50,731 nt of DNA from Gemmatimonadota bacterium (GTDB taxonomy: Bacteria > Latescibacterota > UBA2968), in the NCBI GenBank assembly GCA_002727195.1, contig PBWH01000035.1, positions 1 through 50,731 of the forward strand. Direction: 5' to 3'. The translations under genes were made by a program, and so were the position numbers. Positions 15,897 to 25,048 of this stretch are shown one piece after another (the first letter of the stretch is position 1; each line of letters begins with the position of its first letter). Below the pieces are notes generated by a model. That model did no database searches, was not told where the DNA came from, and worked only from the letters and a program-made list of their open reading frames with translations.

Positions 15897-17317
15897 TGCT
15901 TCTCCGTGTTATTCTTCGGGCGGAGCCTGTCTGCGATGCCGGGGTAGCGTTTGCCCGGGATGAGCTTCTGTCCGTCCGAGAACCCTTCGTCCCTGGATGC
16001 CAGAACGGTGATCAGCTCGGAGCGCCACCAGGCCGTTCGTTCGGTGTGGGCCTCTGAGGCGATGAGGTTACGTTCCTCTCGTGGATCCTGTGTCAGGTCG
16101 AAGAATTCTTCACGGCCGTCCGCCACATACCAGATGAACTTCTCTTTTCCGTCCGTGAGACACTGGTAGGTAGGTGCTGTTTCGATCTGGAGATACGGGC
16201 GATCAATCTCGGACCGCCCCTGCATCCTCGGGAGCAGGCTGTGCCCGTCGACGCCCGCCGGACAGTCGACATCCGCCATGTCGAGAATCGTGGGCATCAG
16301 GTCCTCGATGCATACAGGCGTGTCGTCCACCTGGCTGGGCCGGATGCCGAATTGGTCTGGGGCCTGGATCAGGAAAGGAATGTGTGCTGACCCTTCATAG
16401 GGAAGTGACTTTCTCCAACGGTAGTGGTCACCCAACATCTCGCCGTGGTCCGAGAAGAAGATTACGACCGTGTTCCGGTTTGTTCGGCGCGGGATGCCGT
16501 CGACGGGATTGAGCAGTCGTCTGATCTGATCGTCGATGTGGTTGATGAGACCGAAATAGCCTGCCTGAGCCGACTGGAGCATCTCGCCACGGAGATGGAC
16601 GCGGTCAGCGCTGGAGTCGCTGCCGATCCCGTCGTCTGGAGGGGGAGAGGACCAATCTCCGTAAGCCGGTGCCGGCAAGTCCTGCCGAAGATAGCGATCG
16701 AAGTAGAAAGCCGGTGGTACGAGAGGTGGGTGAGGGGCGAGGATCGACGTCACGAGGAAGAAGGGGCACGACGTGTCACGCCGATCCAGGAAACGCAGCG
16801 ATTCCGTGACGGCCCAGTTTGTCGCGTGGAGCGACTCGCCCAGATGCCAGGTCCGAGCAGTCCAGTCATTGTGCATCACGCCCGTGCCGTAGTAGCCGCC
16901 CGATCCCTCAGGCGCATTCCGGGCGACAAAGGCGTCGTAGTCGTCGGGCACGCGGTGATCCTTGTAGACCGTGTGCTCGAACCCGTAGCGTTTTTCTGGA
17001 GGGGTCTGGTGCATCCCACGGCCCACCCACTCGGTTTGGTATCCGGCGTCCCTTAATGCGCCGGGAAGCGAGGGACCCTCCCACTCGATGCCGCCATTGT
17101 TGAATACCCCGTGTGTCGATGGGTGCTGCCCGGTGAGAAACGTTCTGCGAGCGGGCACGCACACGGGGCACGTCGAGTATGCTCTGGAGAACCGGACACC
17201 GGTGCTACCGATGGCATCCATGTTGGGCGTCAACAGGCAAGGATGTCCCGCGGCACTCAGGCAGTCGCCGCGCTGCTGGTCGGTCATGATGATCAGGAAG
17301 TTGGGTCGGGCGTCCAT
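15893..17317 (-). CDS. Sulfatase, S1 family, with unusual GR-G-MH in place of GK-x-H
   Basis: 474 residues from ATG 17317; GTG 17320 directly before it is an alternative. ARPNFLIIMTDQQRGD gives the metal site, C53 in VCVPAR is the formylglycine Cys, and FFSDHGEMLGDH the distal site. Where other sulfatases have GK-x-H, this one reads VGRGMHQTP (R100, H103): the sulfate-binding Lys is replaced and one residue appears inserted. The rest is well conserved (EFFDLTQDPREERNL), so it may be active with altered substrate handling. Its start overlaps the stop of the upstream sulfatase by one base (TGATG), and its stop overlaps the oxidoreductase start. Confidence 0.92.
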   Translation of the reverse strand: MDARPNFLIIMTDQQRGDCLSAAGHPCLLTPNMDAIGSTGVRFSRAYSTCPVCVPARRTFLTGQHPSTHGVFNNGGIEWEGPSLPGALRDAGYQTEWVGRGMHQTPPEKRYGFEHTVYKDHRVPDDYDAFVARNAPEGSGGYYGTGVMHNDWTARTWHLGESLHATNWAVTESLRFLDRRDTSCPFFLVTSILAPHPPLVPPAFYFDRYLRQDLPAPAYGDWSSPPPDDGIGSDSSADRVHLRGEMLQSAQAGYFGLINHIDDQIRRLLNPVDGIPRRTNRNTVVIFFSDHGEMLGDHYRWRKSLPYEGSAHIPFLIQAPDQFGIRPSQVDDTPVCIEDLMPTILDMADVDCPAGVDGHSLLPRMQGRSEIDRPYLQIETAPTYQCLTDGKEKFIWYVADGREEFFDLTQDPREERNLIASEAHTERTAWWRSELITVLASRDEGFSDGQKLIPGKRYPGIADRLRPKNNTEKQ

Positions 17318-18912
17318 CACGTCTCTTCCTCTGGTTCCGATTCGCCTGCGATTCCACGGGACTTCTCTCCCATATCCACCCGGTGACTCGGCTCTGCCTC
17401 CATCTGAGATTGATCTCTAAGGGTGCCACCCAGCCCGCGCCGGCTGAGGATGAGCCTCGGATCTCCCAACTCGTCGTCCACCAAAACCTCGAGCAGCCGG
17501 TTGATCAATCGCTGCTTCAGGTCCTGGTGATCCAGACTGTCCCACAGGTTGGTGAGATCCTCCGGGTCGTTCTTGACGTCGTAGAGCTCCCCGTAAGGGG
17601 CTGAGCCGTAGTGGAGGAGCTTCCAGTATTCCGTTATCAGCATCTTGACCTTCATCGGCTCTTCTGAACCCAGCGCCGAAATTCGTTCGACAACGACAGC
17701 GTCCCGATGCGTGTCGGTTTCACCGCTGAGCAGTCTTGCGAACGATCGTCCTTCCGCACCAGGAAGCGGGTCGGCTCCTGCGAGCTCGAGGAATGTAGGC
17801 GTGAGGTCGAGATGGGTGCTGACACCATCGTGCACGCTGCCCGGAGCTATTGTGGGGTGATGCCAGAACATCGGCACCCGGTTAACGCACTCGTATGACA
17901 TCATCGGCTTGGCCGCGACGCCGTGGTCTTTGAGGCCTTCGCCATGATCGGAGGTGAACACGATGTGGGTGTTTTGCCACAAGCCCTGTCGATCGAGTTC
18001 GTCAAAGATGCGGCCCATCGCGTCGTCGATGAAGGTGGTCAAACCATAGTAGTGCGCGACAATCTCCCGGTATCGGTCCCCCTGCCAATCCTCCTGTGTT
18101 GTGTTGTAACCGCCATAGGGCTTCCCTTCCCGAGCCCACCCGTAGTGGGGCGGTTTCTGGCTCACGTCCTCCGCCGGTACGGGGTCGGGCATCTCGGCTA
18201 GATCATACATTTCGCAGTAGGGCCAGGGCGGCGCGAACGGCTTGTGGGGATCGGCGAACGAGGCCCAGAGGAAGAATGGCTGATCGGGACGGTGTTGCAG
18301 CCAGTCGATCGTGCGGTCGGCCGTCCAGTTTGTGTAGTGCCACTCCGCGGGGATCGCATTCTTCCAAGATTCGTAGCCGCCGATTCCTTCTATCAGGGCG
18401 TTTTCCTTGCGCCAGAGCTTGATTCCCTCCGGATGGTTGCGTTCCAGCCAGACGCGATGATGGCCGGCAGGATAAGCGTGACCGGTCTGGATCTCGGCGT
18501 AGTTGAACCCGTAGTAGGGGCCGTGCCATAGACCATCTTCATGGAGCGACGCACCATCGGGAGGATGGTCGGGAAGCGCGTCTTCGAGGTCCGACGTCTT
18601 GAAGTGCGCCTTACCGATCAGCGCAGTCGTGTAGCCGGCGTTCCCAAGACTGTCCCCCAGCACGGGGATGGCTTCGCTCAGGTTGACATCGTGATTGAAA
18701 ACCTGATGGCCCCGCTGGCTCCGTCCGGTGATCATGCTGGCCCGGGCGGGCATACAGATCGCGTTGGTCGGGTAGGCGCGGTCGAACAGCATCCCCTGTG
18801 TGGCTAGGCGATCCATGTTCGGGGTGCGCAGGAGCGGGTTGTGGATGCCGACTGCATCCCAGCGCTGCTGGTCGGTTGTGATGAAGAGAAAGTTGGGTCT
18901 GGATTCCGGCAC
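17317..18912 (-). CDS. Sulfatase, S1 family
   Basis: 531 residues from GTG 18912. The frame is open to 19101, but the first 63 codons have no sulfatase character and lie opposite a different coding-like stretch, so the later start is preferred; no clear ribosome site is visible. SRPNFLFITTDQQRWD holds the metal aspartate, C53 in ICMPAR is the formylglycine Cys, LIGKAHFKT the Lys/His pair, FTSDHGEGLKDHG the distal ligands, and ELYDVKNDPEDLTNLW the closing signature. First gene of the coupled sulfatase-sulfatase-oxidoreductase set. It probably acts on the same sulfated glycan as its partner at a different position (inference). Confidence 0.93.
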   Translation of the reverse strand: MPESRPNFLFITTDQQRWDAVGIHNPLLRTPNMDRLATQGMLFDRAYPTNAICMPARASMITGRSQRGHQVFNHDVNLSEAIPVLGDSLGNAGYTTALIGKAHFKTSDLEDALPDHPPDGASLHEDGLWHGPYYGFNYAEIQTGHAYPAGHHRVWLERNHPEGIKLWRKENALIEGIGGYESWKNAIPAEWHYTNWTADRTIDWLQHRPDQPFFLWASFADPHKPFAPPWPYCEMYDLAEMPDPVPAEDVSQKPPHYGWAREGKPYGGYNTTQEDWQGDRYREIVAHYYGLTTFIDDAMGRIFDELDRQGLWQNTHIVFTSDHGEGLKDHGVAAKPMMSYECVNRVPMFWHHPTIAPGSVHDGVSTHLDLTPTFLELAGADPLPGAEGRSFARLLSGETDTHRDAVVVERISALGSEEPMKVKMLITEYWKLLHYGSAPYGELYDVKNDPEDLTNLWDSLDHQDLKQRLINRLLEVLVDDELGDPRLILSRRGLGGTLRDQSQMEAEPSHRVDMGEKSRGIAGESEPEEET

Positions 18913-18952
18913 GTCTTCGCTACTCGGGTGAGAGAACAATTGAATACGCGAT

Positions 18953-19213
18953 ATGTCGGATGTCAACGGATATGGAGTAGCGTCAGTTTTGCGAGGCTTC
19001 GAGTACCCGCCGGATGCTGGCCGAGAGTTCACGATCAACCTGGGTCTTCTGGATGCGCTGCACGAACTCGACATCGTCGTTCGGTTCGGCAAACTGCCCA
19101 AAACCGGTGGCGAGGCTGACCGGAATATTCGGGAGCGGAACTTTCAGGACTATGTGGGGTGGGTGGAAGCGGCAGAGGATTACTCAATGACAAATGCGAA
19201 GGGACAAATGTAA
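18953..19213 (+). other. Unassigned coding-like stretch in the gap between metallophosphoesterase and sulfatase genes
   Basis: On the plus strand, 86 codons from ATG 18953 have balanced, protein-like composition (FEYPPDAGREFTINLG, ERNFQDYVGWVEAAEDYS) up to about 19190, then low-complexity AATGACAAATG-type sequence. It lies convergent to the genes on both sides and has no ribosome site, so it is more likely a gene remnant than an active gene. I do not recognise the family. Confidence 0.3.
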
Positions 19214-19232
19214 AATGGCAAAAGCACGACTG

Positions 19233-20090
19233 CTATAGGGGGCGCTCGAAGGTTCGGTCTCTGGCGCGGCCCTGGGCGAAGGTTTGATTCCAGTTGTATT
19301 CTGCTTTGAAGTCGACTCGGTCATTCAGGTTGTGGGTGGTCATACGGATCGTGTCGGAGTCGACCTCGAACAACTTAAATTCGAAGGGTGTTTCTACAAA
19401 AGAGCTGACGGTGATGTAGTGGGTGCCGTTCAGCTCTTTGTGCATGTTGGCGTGAGAGTGTGCGCCCAATACGGCTGAGATGTTGTAGCGTTGGGCGATG
19501 TTCGTGACCGTCTTCGTGAAGTCGGCTGGGGGTTTGTGGAAGGGCTCTTCTCGCCCGGTCTGGCCGACGTCGATCGCGTGTATGGGGGAGTGGGTGAGGA
19601 TGATCTGACATCGGTCGTCTCCTGACGACAGACGGGTCTCGAGTTCGGCTACCTGATCGGGGAGGAAGTGGGCGGTCTGCTCCTCCTCCCAGCAATAGGG
19701 CTCCGGGCCATACTGGTTCGGGATGACGTGGATGACACAGTCGGGTGTTTCGATCGCATAGTTTGGCGAGTCGTCCCTGAAGAATCGGCTGCAATGCTCC
19801 ATCCACAGCTTCAGACCGTTCGGCCTCGTGAGGTCGTGGTTTCCAAGGCAGAGCCAGACCGGAACGCGTCGGTTGAACAGCGACGAAACAGCTTCCAGAC
19901 CCGCCAGATCAAGGGTGTGGACCATATCGCCACCGTGGAGGATGAAGTCAACCGTCCCGTGCTCGTCCACCCCCCCGTCCAGCGCGTCGAGAATGTTGTG
20001 CAGATGATGGTCATACTTCGGCTGGAGCGTGTACCCCTTCTCACCTGAACCCCAATGGGTGTCCGCGATGAATAGGAATCGGGTCGACAT
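19233..20090 (-). CDS. Calcineurin-like metallophosphoesterase
   Basis: 285 residues from ATG 20090; the frame runs upstream to 20354 but without homology. The five metallophosphoesterase motifs are in order: FIADTHWG (D-x-H), ILHGGDMVH, CLGNHDL, ILTHSPIHA and GAHSHANMH. The fold uses two metals to cleave phosphomono- or diesters. No signal peptide, so a cytoplasmic enzyme. The HYITVSSFVETPFEF segment and domain size resemble family members found beside sulfatases and PHP proteins in polysaccharide loci; the substrate is not known. Separated from the downstream sulfatase start by about 320 bases. Confidence 0.9.
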   Translation of the reverse strand: MSTRFLFIADTHWGSGEKGYTLQPKYDHHLHNILDALDGGVDEHGTVDFILHGGDMVHTLDLAGLEAVSSLFNRRVPVWLCLGNHDLTRPNGLKLWMEHCSRFFRDDSPNYAIETPDCVIHVIPNQYGPEPYCWEEEQTAHFLPDQVAELETRLSSGDDRCQIILTHSPIHAIDVGQTGREEPFHKPPADFTKTVTNIAQRYNISAVLGAHSHANMHKELNGTHYITVSSFVETPFEFKLFEVDSDTIRMTTHNLNDRVDFKAEYNWNQTFAQGRARDRTFERPL

Positions 20091-20296
20091 ATGGTTTCCG
20101 ATCGTAACAGGTTTACGGTGCGGAGACCCAAGATCGCTTCGCAGCCATCCCTGGACAAGGGACCTCGTGTGCGTGCTCTTCATCCTTAACGTGTCTGTGC
20201 CCACAGTGTGTGAAGTGCCGGGGGGGAGAGAAGTCGTGGCACTGGGACCTGAAAAGCGAATCTCAAGCGGAGCTTTATCGCGTGGACGTCGCTCGC

Positions 20297-20711
20297 TCAC
20301 GCCGGTGCCCTCGCCGCGACCTGGGGCGTTACGGTTTCTATATTCGTAGTCCACCAGGGGTAGGGCAGGGAGCGACGGTCCTGTGTGCTTGCATAGGTGG
20401 CCAGAAGATCCCCTGAAGTAGCACCGTCGAACCGATCCATCTGGTGTTCCCGGATCACATATTCTCTCATCTCGCGTACCGGCACGAGACTACGGACCTG
20501 GTGACTTCGGCCACGCACTGCGCCGTTTCCCTGGTCCTCAGGTAAGGAGAGCTATAAATCGGCCCGTGAATCCGGTTGATTCGAGGCGCTCTCCGAGCCG
20601 TTTCGTCTGGGTCCTCCCGAGGTCGGTGAGCCTTGGGTCTCCGGGGAGATGAATGCTGCAGACGCCGGTCTGGGCGTGTCGGGTGACGTGTAAGATCAAG
20701 TTTGACCTTTC
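20297..20711 (-). pseudogene. Histidine phosphatase (phosphoglycerate mutase-like) remnant with frameshifts
   Basis: Reading leftwards from about 20700: LILHVTRHAQTG contains the catalytic RH-x-x-T motif, then DPRLTDLGRTQTKRLGERL, as in the histidine phosphatase superfamily. Around 20545 the match moves to another frame (SSPYLRTRETAQCVAEV), and again near 20490 (EYVIREHQMDRFDGAT ... LPYPWWTT). The C-terminal half with the second catalytic His is missing. The 5' end runs into the neighbouring PHP gene's leader. It is broken in at least two places. Confidence 0.65.
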
Positions 20712-20769
20712 GTGGATGTTCCGGTTGTTTTTGCCTTTCAGGATACTGCCCACCCCTTCTCAAGGCCAA

Positions 20770-21669
20770 ATGATGTCATCATCGACTGTTTACACAAGCC
20801 CATACGAAAATCTGACCGGGACGTGGATACGCGGGAGCTTCCACGGACATTGCAGCGAGAACAGCAGTTGTGGGCGTATTCCGCTCGCAGAGGGCGTCCA
20901 GATGTATCACGAGGTCGGGGCCGGGTTCGTCACGCTCACGGACCACGACTATATCACTGACCTGACCGATATCGCCCTGCAGTATCCAGACATGATGTTC
21001 ATTCAGGGATTCGAATACAGCACTCGTGAGAACGTTGTGTTTGCCGGGCCTGGAGTGAAACCACTGTATGAGGTATCTCTCGAGGCTGCGTTACAAGAGG
21101 CGAAGGATTTATTGACCTTCGTCGCGCATCCAAAGCGGTGGGTCGACCGGGAGTACTGGACCCTGCCTATGCTGGAGGCGCTCGGAACGTGGCCGGATGG
21201 CTTGGAAGTGTATAACGGACACTACGGAATCGAGCGTGCGTTGGCCGAGGGTCGGTGGCCGCTTTACAACGATTTCTGGGATGAAGTGCTCACGGCCGGA
21301 CATCGTGTGTGGGGCTACGCGAACGATGACTTCCACGAACTGGACGACTTCTCGAATGCCTTCAACATGGTAAACGTCCTCGAGCGAACACCGGAAGGCG
21401 TGATTGCCGCGGCTAAGGCGGGGAGGTGCTACGCGACGACCGGTCCATTGGTCGCGCAGGTGACGGTCGCAGAAAACACGTACAGCGTAGATCTCGAGAA
21501 GCCAGCATCTGGCCGGTTCGTCGGGCTCGGTGGTGTGGTACTGGAGGCATCGGAGGGGACCGCTTTTTCCTATTTAGCAACAGACGAACCGTATGTCCGG
21601 TTCGAGGCTGAAGGCTCAGACGGGCGGGTGTTCCTGCAACCGATGTATGGGGAGTCGTTTGGTGGCTGA
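20770..21669 (+). CDS. PHP-domain metallo-phosphoesterase family protein
   Basis: 299 residues from ATG 20770 (AAGG nearby); ATG 20773 is equivalent. PHP motifs: GSFHGHCSENSSC (first His pair), TLTDHDYIT, QGFEYSTREN, FVAHPKRW and GYANDDFHELDD near the end. PHP domains bind up to three metals and hydrolyse phosphoesters, but many in carbohydrate loci are uncharacterised. The last 60 residues form a small beta-rich tail (VTVAENTYSVDLEKP ... FVGLGGVVLEASEG). The stop overlaps the next start by eight bases, so the two genes are coupled. Confidence 0.85.
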   Translation: MMSSSTVYTSPYENLTGTWIRGSFHGHCSENSSCGRIPLAEGVQMYHEVGAGFVTLTDHDYITDLTDIALQYPDMMFIQGFEYSTRENVVFAGPGVKPLYEVSLEAALQEAKDLLTFVAHPKRWVDREYWTLPMLEALGTWPDGLEVYNGHYGIERALAEGRWPLYNDFWDEVLTAGHRVWGYANDDFHELDDFSNAFNMVNVLERTPEGVIAAAKAGRCYATTGPLVAQVTVAENTYSVDLEKPASGRFVGLGGVVLEASEGTAFSYLATDEPYVRFEAEGSDGRVFLQPMYGESFGG

Positions 21670-23638
21670 CGATCTCCTAGACAGCCTGCTCGGGGTAGAC
21701 CTCGAAGTGGACGAGCTATGGGCGCTTGCGGATCCTCCTACGTACGAATTGAACGGTTCAGCAACCGATTCGATCGGAGACGGAGTGATCGCCCATCGGA
21801 AGCGGATCGCGGTGCGCGCCGGCGCTGAGATCCCCTTCAACCGACAGGAAGCGAACCCCAAACAGGCGTTTCGCGTGGTCCTGTGTCGCCTGATGGAGGA
21901 TCCGGAAGACGAGATCGCTCTCCAGTATATTCCGATCGGTCTGCGGTTCCGTGATAAGGGGGACACGTTCGGGAAGAGTGCGTTGTCCCGGATCTACTGC
22001 CAGTTCGGGGATGTCCTGCCGGAGTCGACCCGCGAGCAGATCTTCGACGAGGTAACCACCTACGAAGGTTGGCTGACCGGCGGGACCGAGAATCATATCG
22101 CCATGCGCCGGACAGCGGGTTTCCTGTTCGGAGAGGCCTTCCCCAAGGCTTCCTTTGCCCAAGGACTGACCGGAGCGGAGCTGGCCGCAGAATGTTTCAG
22201 GTACTTCAAGGAGTACGGTCGACTCCTGTATCAGAGTTCGATGACGGAGTTTTTGTCTCCGATCTACCATTCCTGCCACACCGCCACCTGGCTGAACGTC
22301 TACGACTTCGCGAAGGACCCTCAGGCAAAGCTGTGCGCTCGCGCCATCCTGGACTGGATGTTCGCTGATCTGGCGACGAACAGCCACCACGGGATCATCA
22401 TTCCGCCGGCGACACGCGCGAAAGGCCTGATGACGGACTCGTATCAGCTCTCGACCGTACGGTCGAACACGCAATGGTCGGCGTGGCTGTATTGGGGTGC
22501 CGGAAATGTCAAGGAAACCTACGAGGCGGTTGCCGGGACGACGACGTGGAAGCAGTCACCCTTCACGCTTCACGCGGTTTCTGACTATGTCCCTGAGCGG
22601 ATTGTCAGAAACCTGGGAGCAAAGCGAGTGGACACGCCTTACCGTCTGTTCCAGTCCCGGGCAAACAAGGCTGCGATCGATCCACCCTCGATCAACCCGT
22701 ACGGGAAGACGGCTAGTCCCTACCCGCAGCAGCCGGATGTTCGCTATGCGACGCGAAGCGTCTATGTTCACAAGAACTACGCGATCGGGGCGGGGACTCG
22801 TAAGGCCGAGATCGACGAACCGACCGTACGACACGCCCACACGTTCGGGGTCATCTGGAAGGATACTCACCCGAGAAACTGGTTGTTCGTCGTCCATCCC
22901 TACTGGTATGTGAACCGACCGGATGAAGAGTCCGGTGAGCTGTTGGGTGCAGACGACTGGTCAGGGACGAGCCCGTTCCTGCAGATGGTACACTGGGAAA
23001 ACGCAGCATTGCTTCTGGCAGATCTGCCCGAGAAGGATCCATATCACGGTCAGGCGGTTGGGAGCAACCCGAAGTGGATCAGCGATCGGCCGGCGGAACT
23101 GCATCGACAGCTGAATGTGTTTGTTCCTGCGACGGTCGAGCAGGCACTCGGCCCCGGTGGCGGGGTCTTCCTGCGCACGGATGATGTCTATATCTCGCTT
23201 CGTCCGATCGGTGGAGAGGCCATTTGGGAGGAGACCTGTCGGGAGGGGTATCGACGCCTGGCTGTTCACGGCAAATGTGTGGGGTATACCGTTGAAGTCG
23301 GGGATGCTGACGAATACGGGACGTTCGACGCCTTTCGAGAGCAGATCGCCTCGTGTGAGCTGGATGTGACCGAACTGAGCCGTGACAAACACGTCCGCTA
23401 CCATAGCTCGCGGGGACACGCGCTCGATCTCCACTACGACGAATCGTCCTGGCGCCCGAACGCCCACGTGAACGGAACACGGGTGGACTACGACCGGTGG
23501 CCGATCTGCGAGAGCCCTTATCTGACCTGTCGTGACGGTGTCATGCACGTGAACGATGGCCAGCACGGGATGCGAGTCGATTGGAGTTGTGCGCTGCCTG
23601 AGTACACGTACTATTCATCAACCCAACCCCGAAGCTGA
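21662..23638 (+). CDS. Large uncharacterised protein, possible (alpha/alpha)-toroid polysaccharide lyase-like enzyme
   Basis: 658 residues from GTG 21662, which has GGGAG seven bases upstream and overlaps the PHP stop by eight bases; ATG 21593 lies well inside the PHP gene and is less likely. The first half is helical with GTENHIAMRRTAGFLFGE, SPIYHSCHTATWLNVYDF and a second Trp/Tyr-rich set, reminiscent of toroid lyases that carry a conserved TENH/N-H pair. The second half (from ~residue 345) is beta-rich, with TVRHAHTFGVIWKD and RYHSSRGHALDLHYD. No signal peptide. I cannot name the family; the fold guess rests on motif style, order and context with the heparinase and sulfatases. Confidence 0.55.
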   Translation: MADDLLDSLLGVDLEVDELWALADPPTYELNGSATDSIGDGVIAHRKRIAVRAGAEIPFNRQEANPKQAFRVVLCRLMEDPEDEIALQYIPIGLRFRDKGDTFGKSALSRIYCQFGDVLPESTREQIFDEVTTYEGWLTGGTENHIAMRRTAGFLFGEAFPKASFAQGLTGAELAAECFRYFKEYGRLLYQSSMTEFLSPIYHSCHTATWLNVYDFAKDPQAKLCARAILDWMFADLATNSHHGIIIPPATRAKGLMTDSYQLSTVRSNTQWSAWLYWGAGNVKETYEAVAGTTTWKQSPFTLHAVSDYVPERIVRNLGAKRVDTPYRLFQSRANKAAIDPPSINPYGKTASPYPQQPDVRYATRSVYVHKNYAIGAGTRKAEIDEPTVRHAHTFGVIWKDTHPRNWLFVVHPYWYVNRPDEESGELLGADDWSGTSPFLQMVHWENAALLLADLPEKDPYHGQAVGSNPKWISDRPAELHRQLNVFVPATVEQALGPGGGVFLRTDDVYISLRPIGGEAIWEETCREGYRRLAVHGKCVGYTVEVGDADEYGTFDAFREQIASCELDVTELSRDKHVRYHSSRGHALDLHYDESSWRPNAHVNGTRVDYDRWPICESPYLTCRDGVMHVNDGQHGMRVDWSCALPEYTYYSSTQPRS

Positions 23639-23702
23639 CGCGAACTGATCGAGTTTAAGAGTTCGCAAGTCCGCTGAACTTGAACCACACCTGGATCAAA
23701 CA

Positions 23703-24917
23703 CCGGCGACGCGAGCCGTCACACCGAGGAGTCTGATCGCCTCTGGTGTGATCGTTATTATCAGCGTGATCTGGGACGAGTGGATGTCCTACTACACGTC
23801 CGGCTCGAACATTAGCCGAAGCCATTTCCCGCTCGCCTTTTTCCTCCCGTACTTCACACTTTGCGTCGCCAATACGGTCTGTGCGCGTACAGTCCTTTCG
23901 GTTTCCCTCAGTCGCCCTGAACTGCTCGTAGTTCCGTCTGCTGGCCTGGTCGGAATCTCCGTTGCATACGGGGTGACCGGGCAGATGGTCAGCCTGGTGT
24001 CCAGCCCTTACTACTTTGCGACCTCTGAGAACCGGTGGGCGATCTATGTCCACGATTACCTCCCGCCGTATCGGGTAGCGTTGTTCGGGTTGCTGGGTTT
24101 TCTGGTATTCGCGGCCGCCTGGTTGTCCGCGGCGAGCATGGATTTCTGGGTCCTGTGCGTCTACCCACCGCTCGCCTTTCTCACGTTCCTCGGGCTGGCT
24201 CGCCTCGTCGCCGAGCTGGGACTCGTCTACGTCTATTACCGTGTTCATCTTAGTGAGTTCGTCCTCAAAATTTTCGGGGGACGGATACTGGGGTAGGCCA
24301 GCGTTGCCGTCCTCTATTTGGTCTGTGGGTTCTAGGGGGTCGGGAAGGGGTTTGTGATGCCGGCATTCAGCCAGGCGGTCAATTCGGTGGACCGGGTGGC
24401 CAGCCCCCGCCAGATCGAGATCGTCATCTGGCTCGCGTTCGGCCTAGGCTATGTCACCTCGATCGCTGACACAATCTACCTGGGCTATGACAAGGGCGCC
24501 TACAACCTCGGGGACATGGGGCTCCGCAAGGCCGGACCGAACGCCTACAACCAGGCGGTGTCCGCTTTCCTGAACCCGACTCCGTTCGGCGGGAAAGGAC
24601 GGGCAAACTGGGTCGGAATCGGGGCTGTCGTCATGGCTGTGCTGACGGTCATCCGCTACCGCCTACCAGGCTGGCCGCTCCATCCGATCGGGTTGACCCT
24701 GCAAGGCAGCTACGGGTTAACCAAGACGTGGATGTCGATTTTCTTCGCGTGGGCTATCAAGGGGGCGTTGATGCGGATCGGAGGTCAGGCCCCGTATGAG
24801 CGCGGGAAACCCTTCTTTGTTGGGCTGATCGCCGCCCAGGCCGTCAGTACGTTCATCGTCTTCGTGGTCGACTGGCTCTGATTCCCCGGGCAGGGACACA
24901 ACGTCCACAACTACTAG
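23703..24917 (+). pseudogene. DUF6785/DUF6784-type polytopic membrane protein, decayed
   Basis: Two frames encode separated parts of one large membrane protein, normally around 600-650 residues. The N-terminal part (VIWDEWMSYYTSGSNISRSH, PYYFATSENRWAIYVHDYLP) jumps directly to a late segment (VLCVYPPLAFLTFLGLARLV) and stops at 24296. The C-terminal part resumes at 24354 (MPAFSQAVNSVDR, YLGYDKGAYNLGDMGLRKAG, LPGWPLHPIGLTLQGSYG). It stops at TGA 24879, yet after this stop the same frame continues FPGQGHNVHNY to TAG 24915, the expected family end, so the TGA is a nonsense mutation. The middle (a large extramembrane region) is deleted. Confidence 0.8.
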
Positions 24918-25048
24918 TCCGCTACCTCGTCTCGCAAAGGCGCGTAACCCTTCTGGACGTGTCTCGCTGGGCTTGGACTTCCCGGCGGGTATCGTTTTCT
25001 TAGCAAGGTCTGAATAGAACCGACTATCCAACTGACCGGAGGCGCACC

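Noticed and set aside
18913..19101. N-terminal extension of the sulfatase (63 codons)
   Set aside because: Ser/Arg-rich without homology, no signal-peptide shape, and antisense to a separate coding-like stretch; GTG 18912 places the sulfatase fold at the usual distance from the start.
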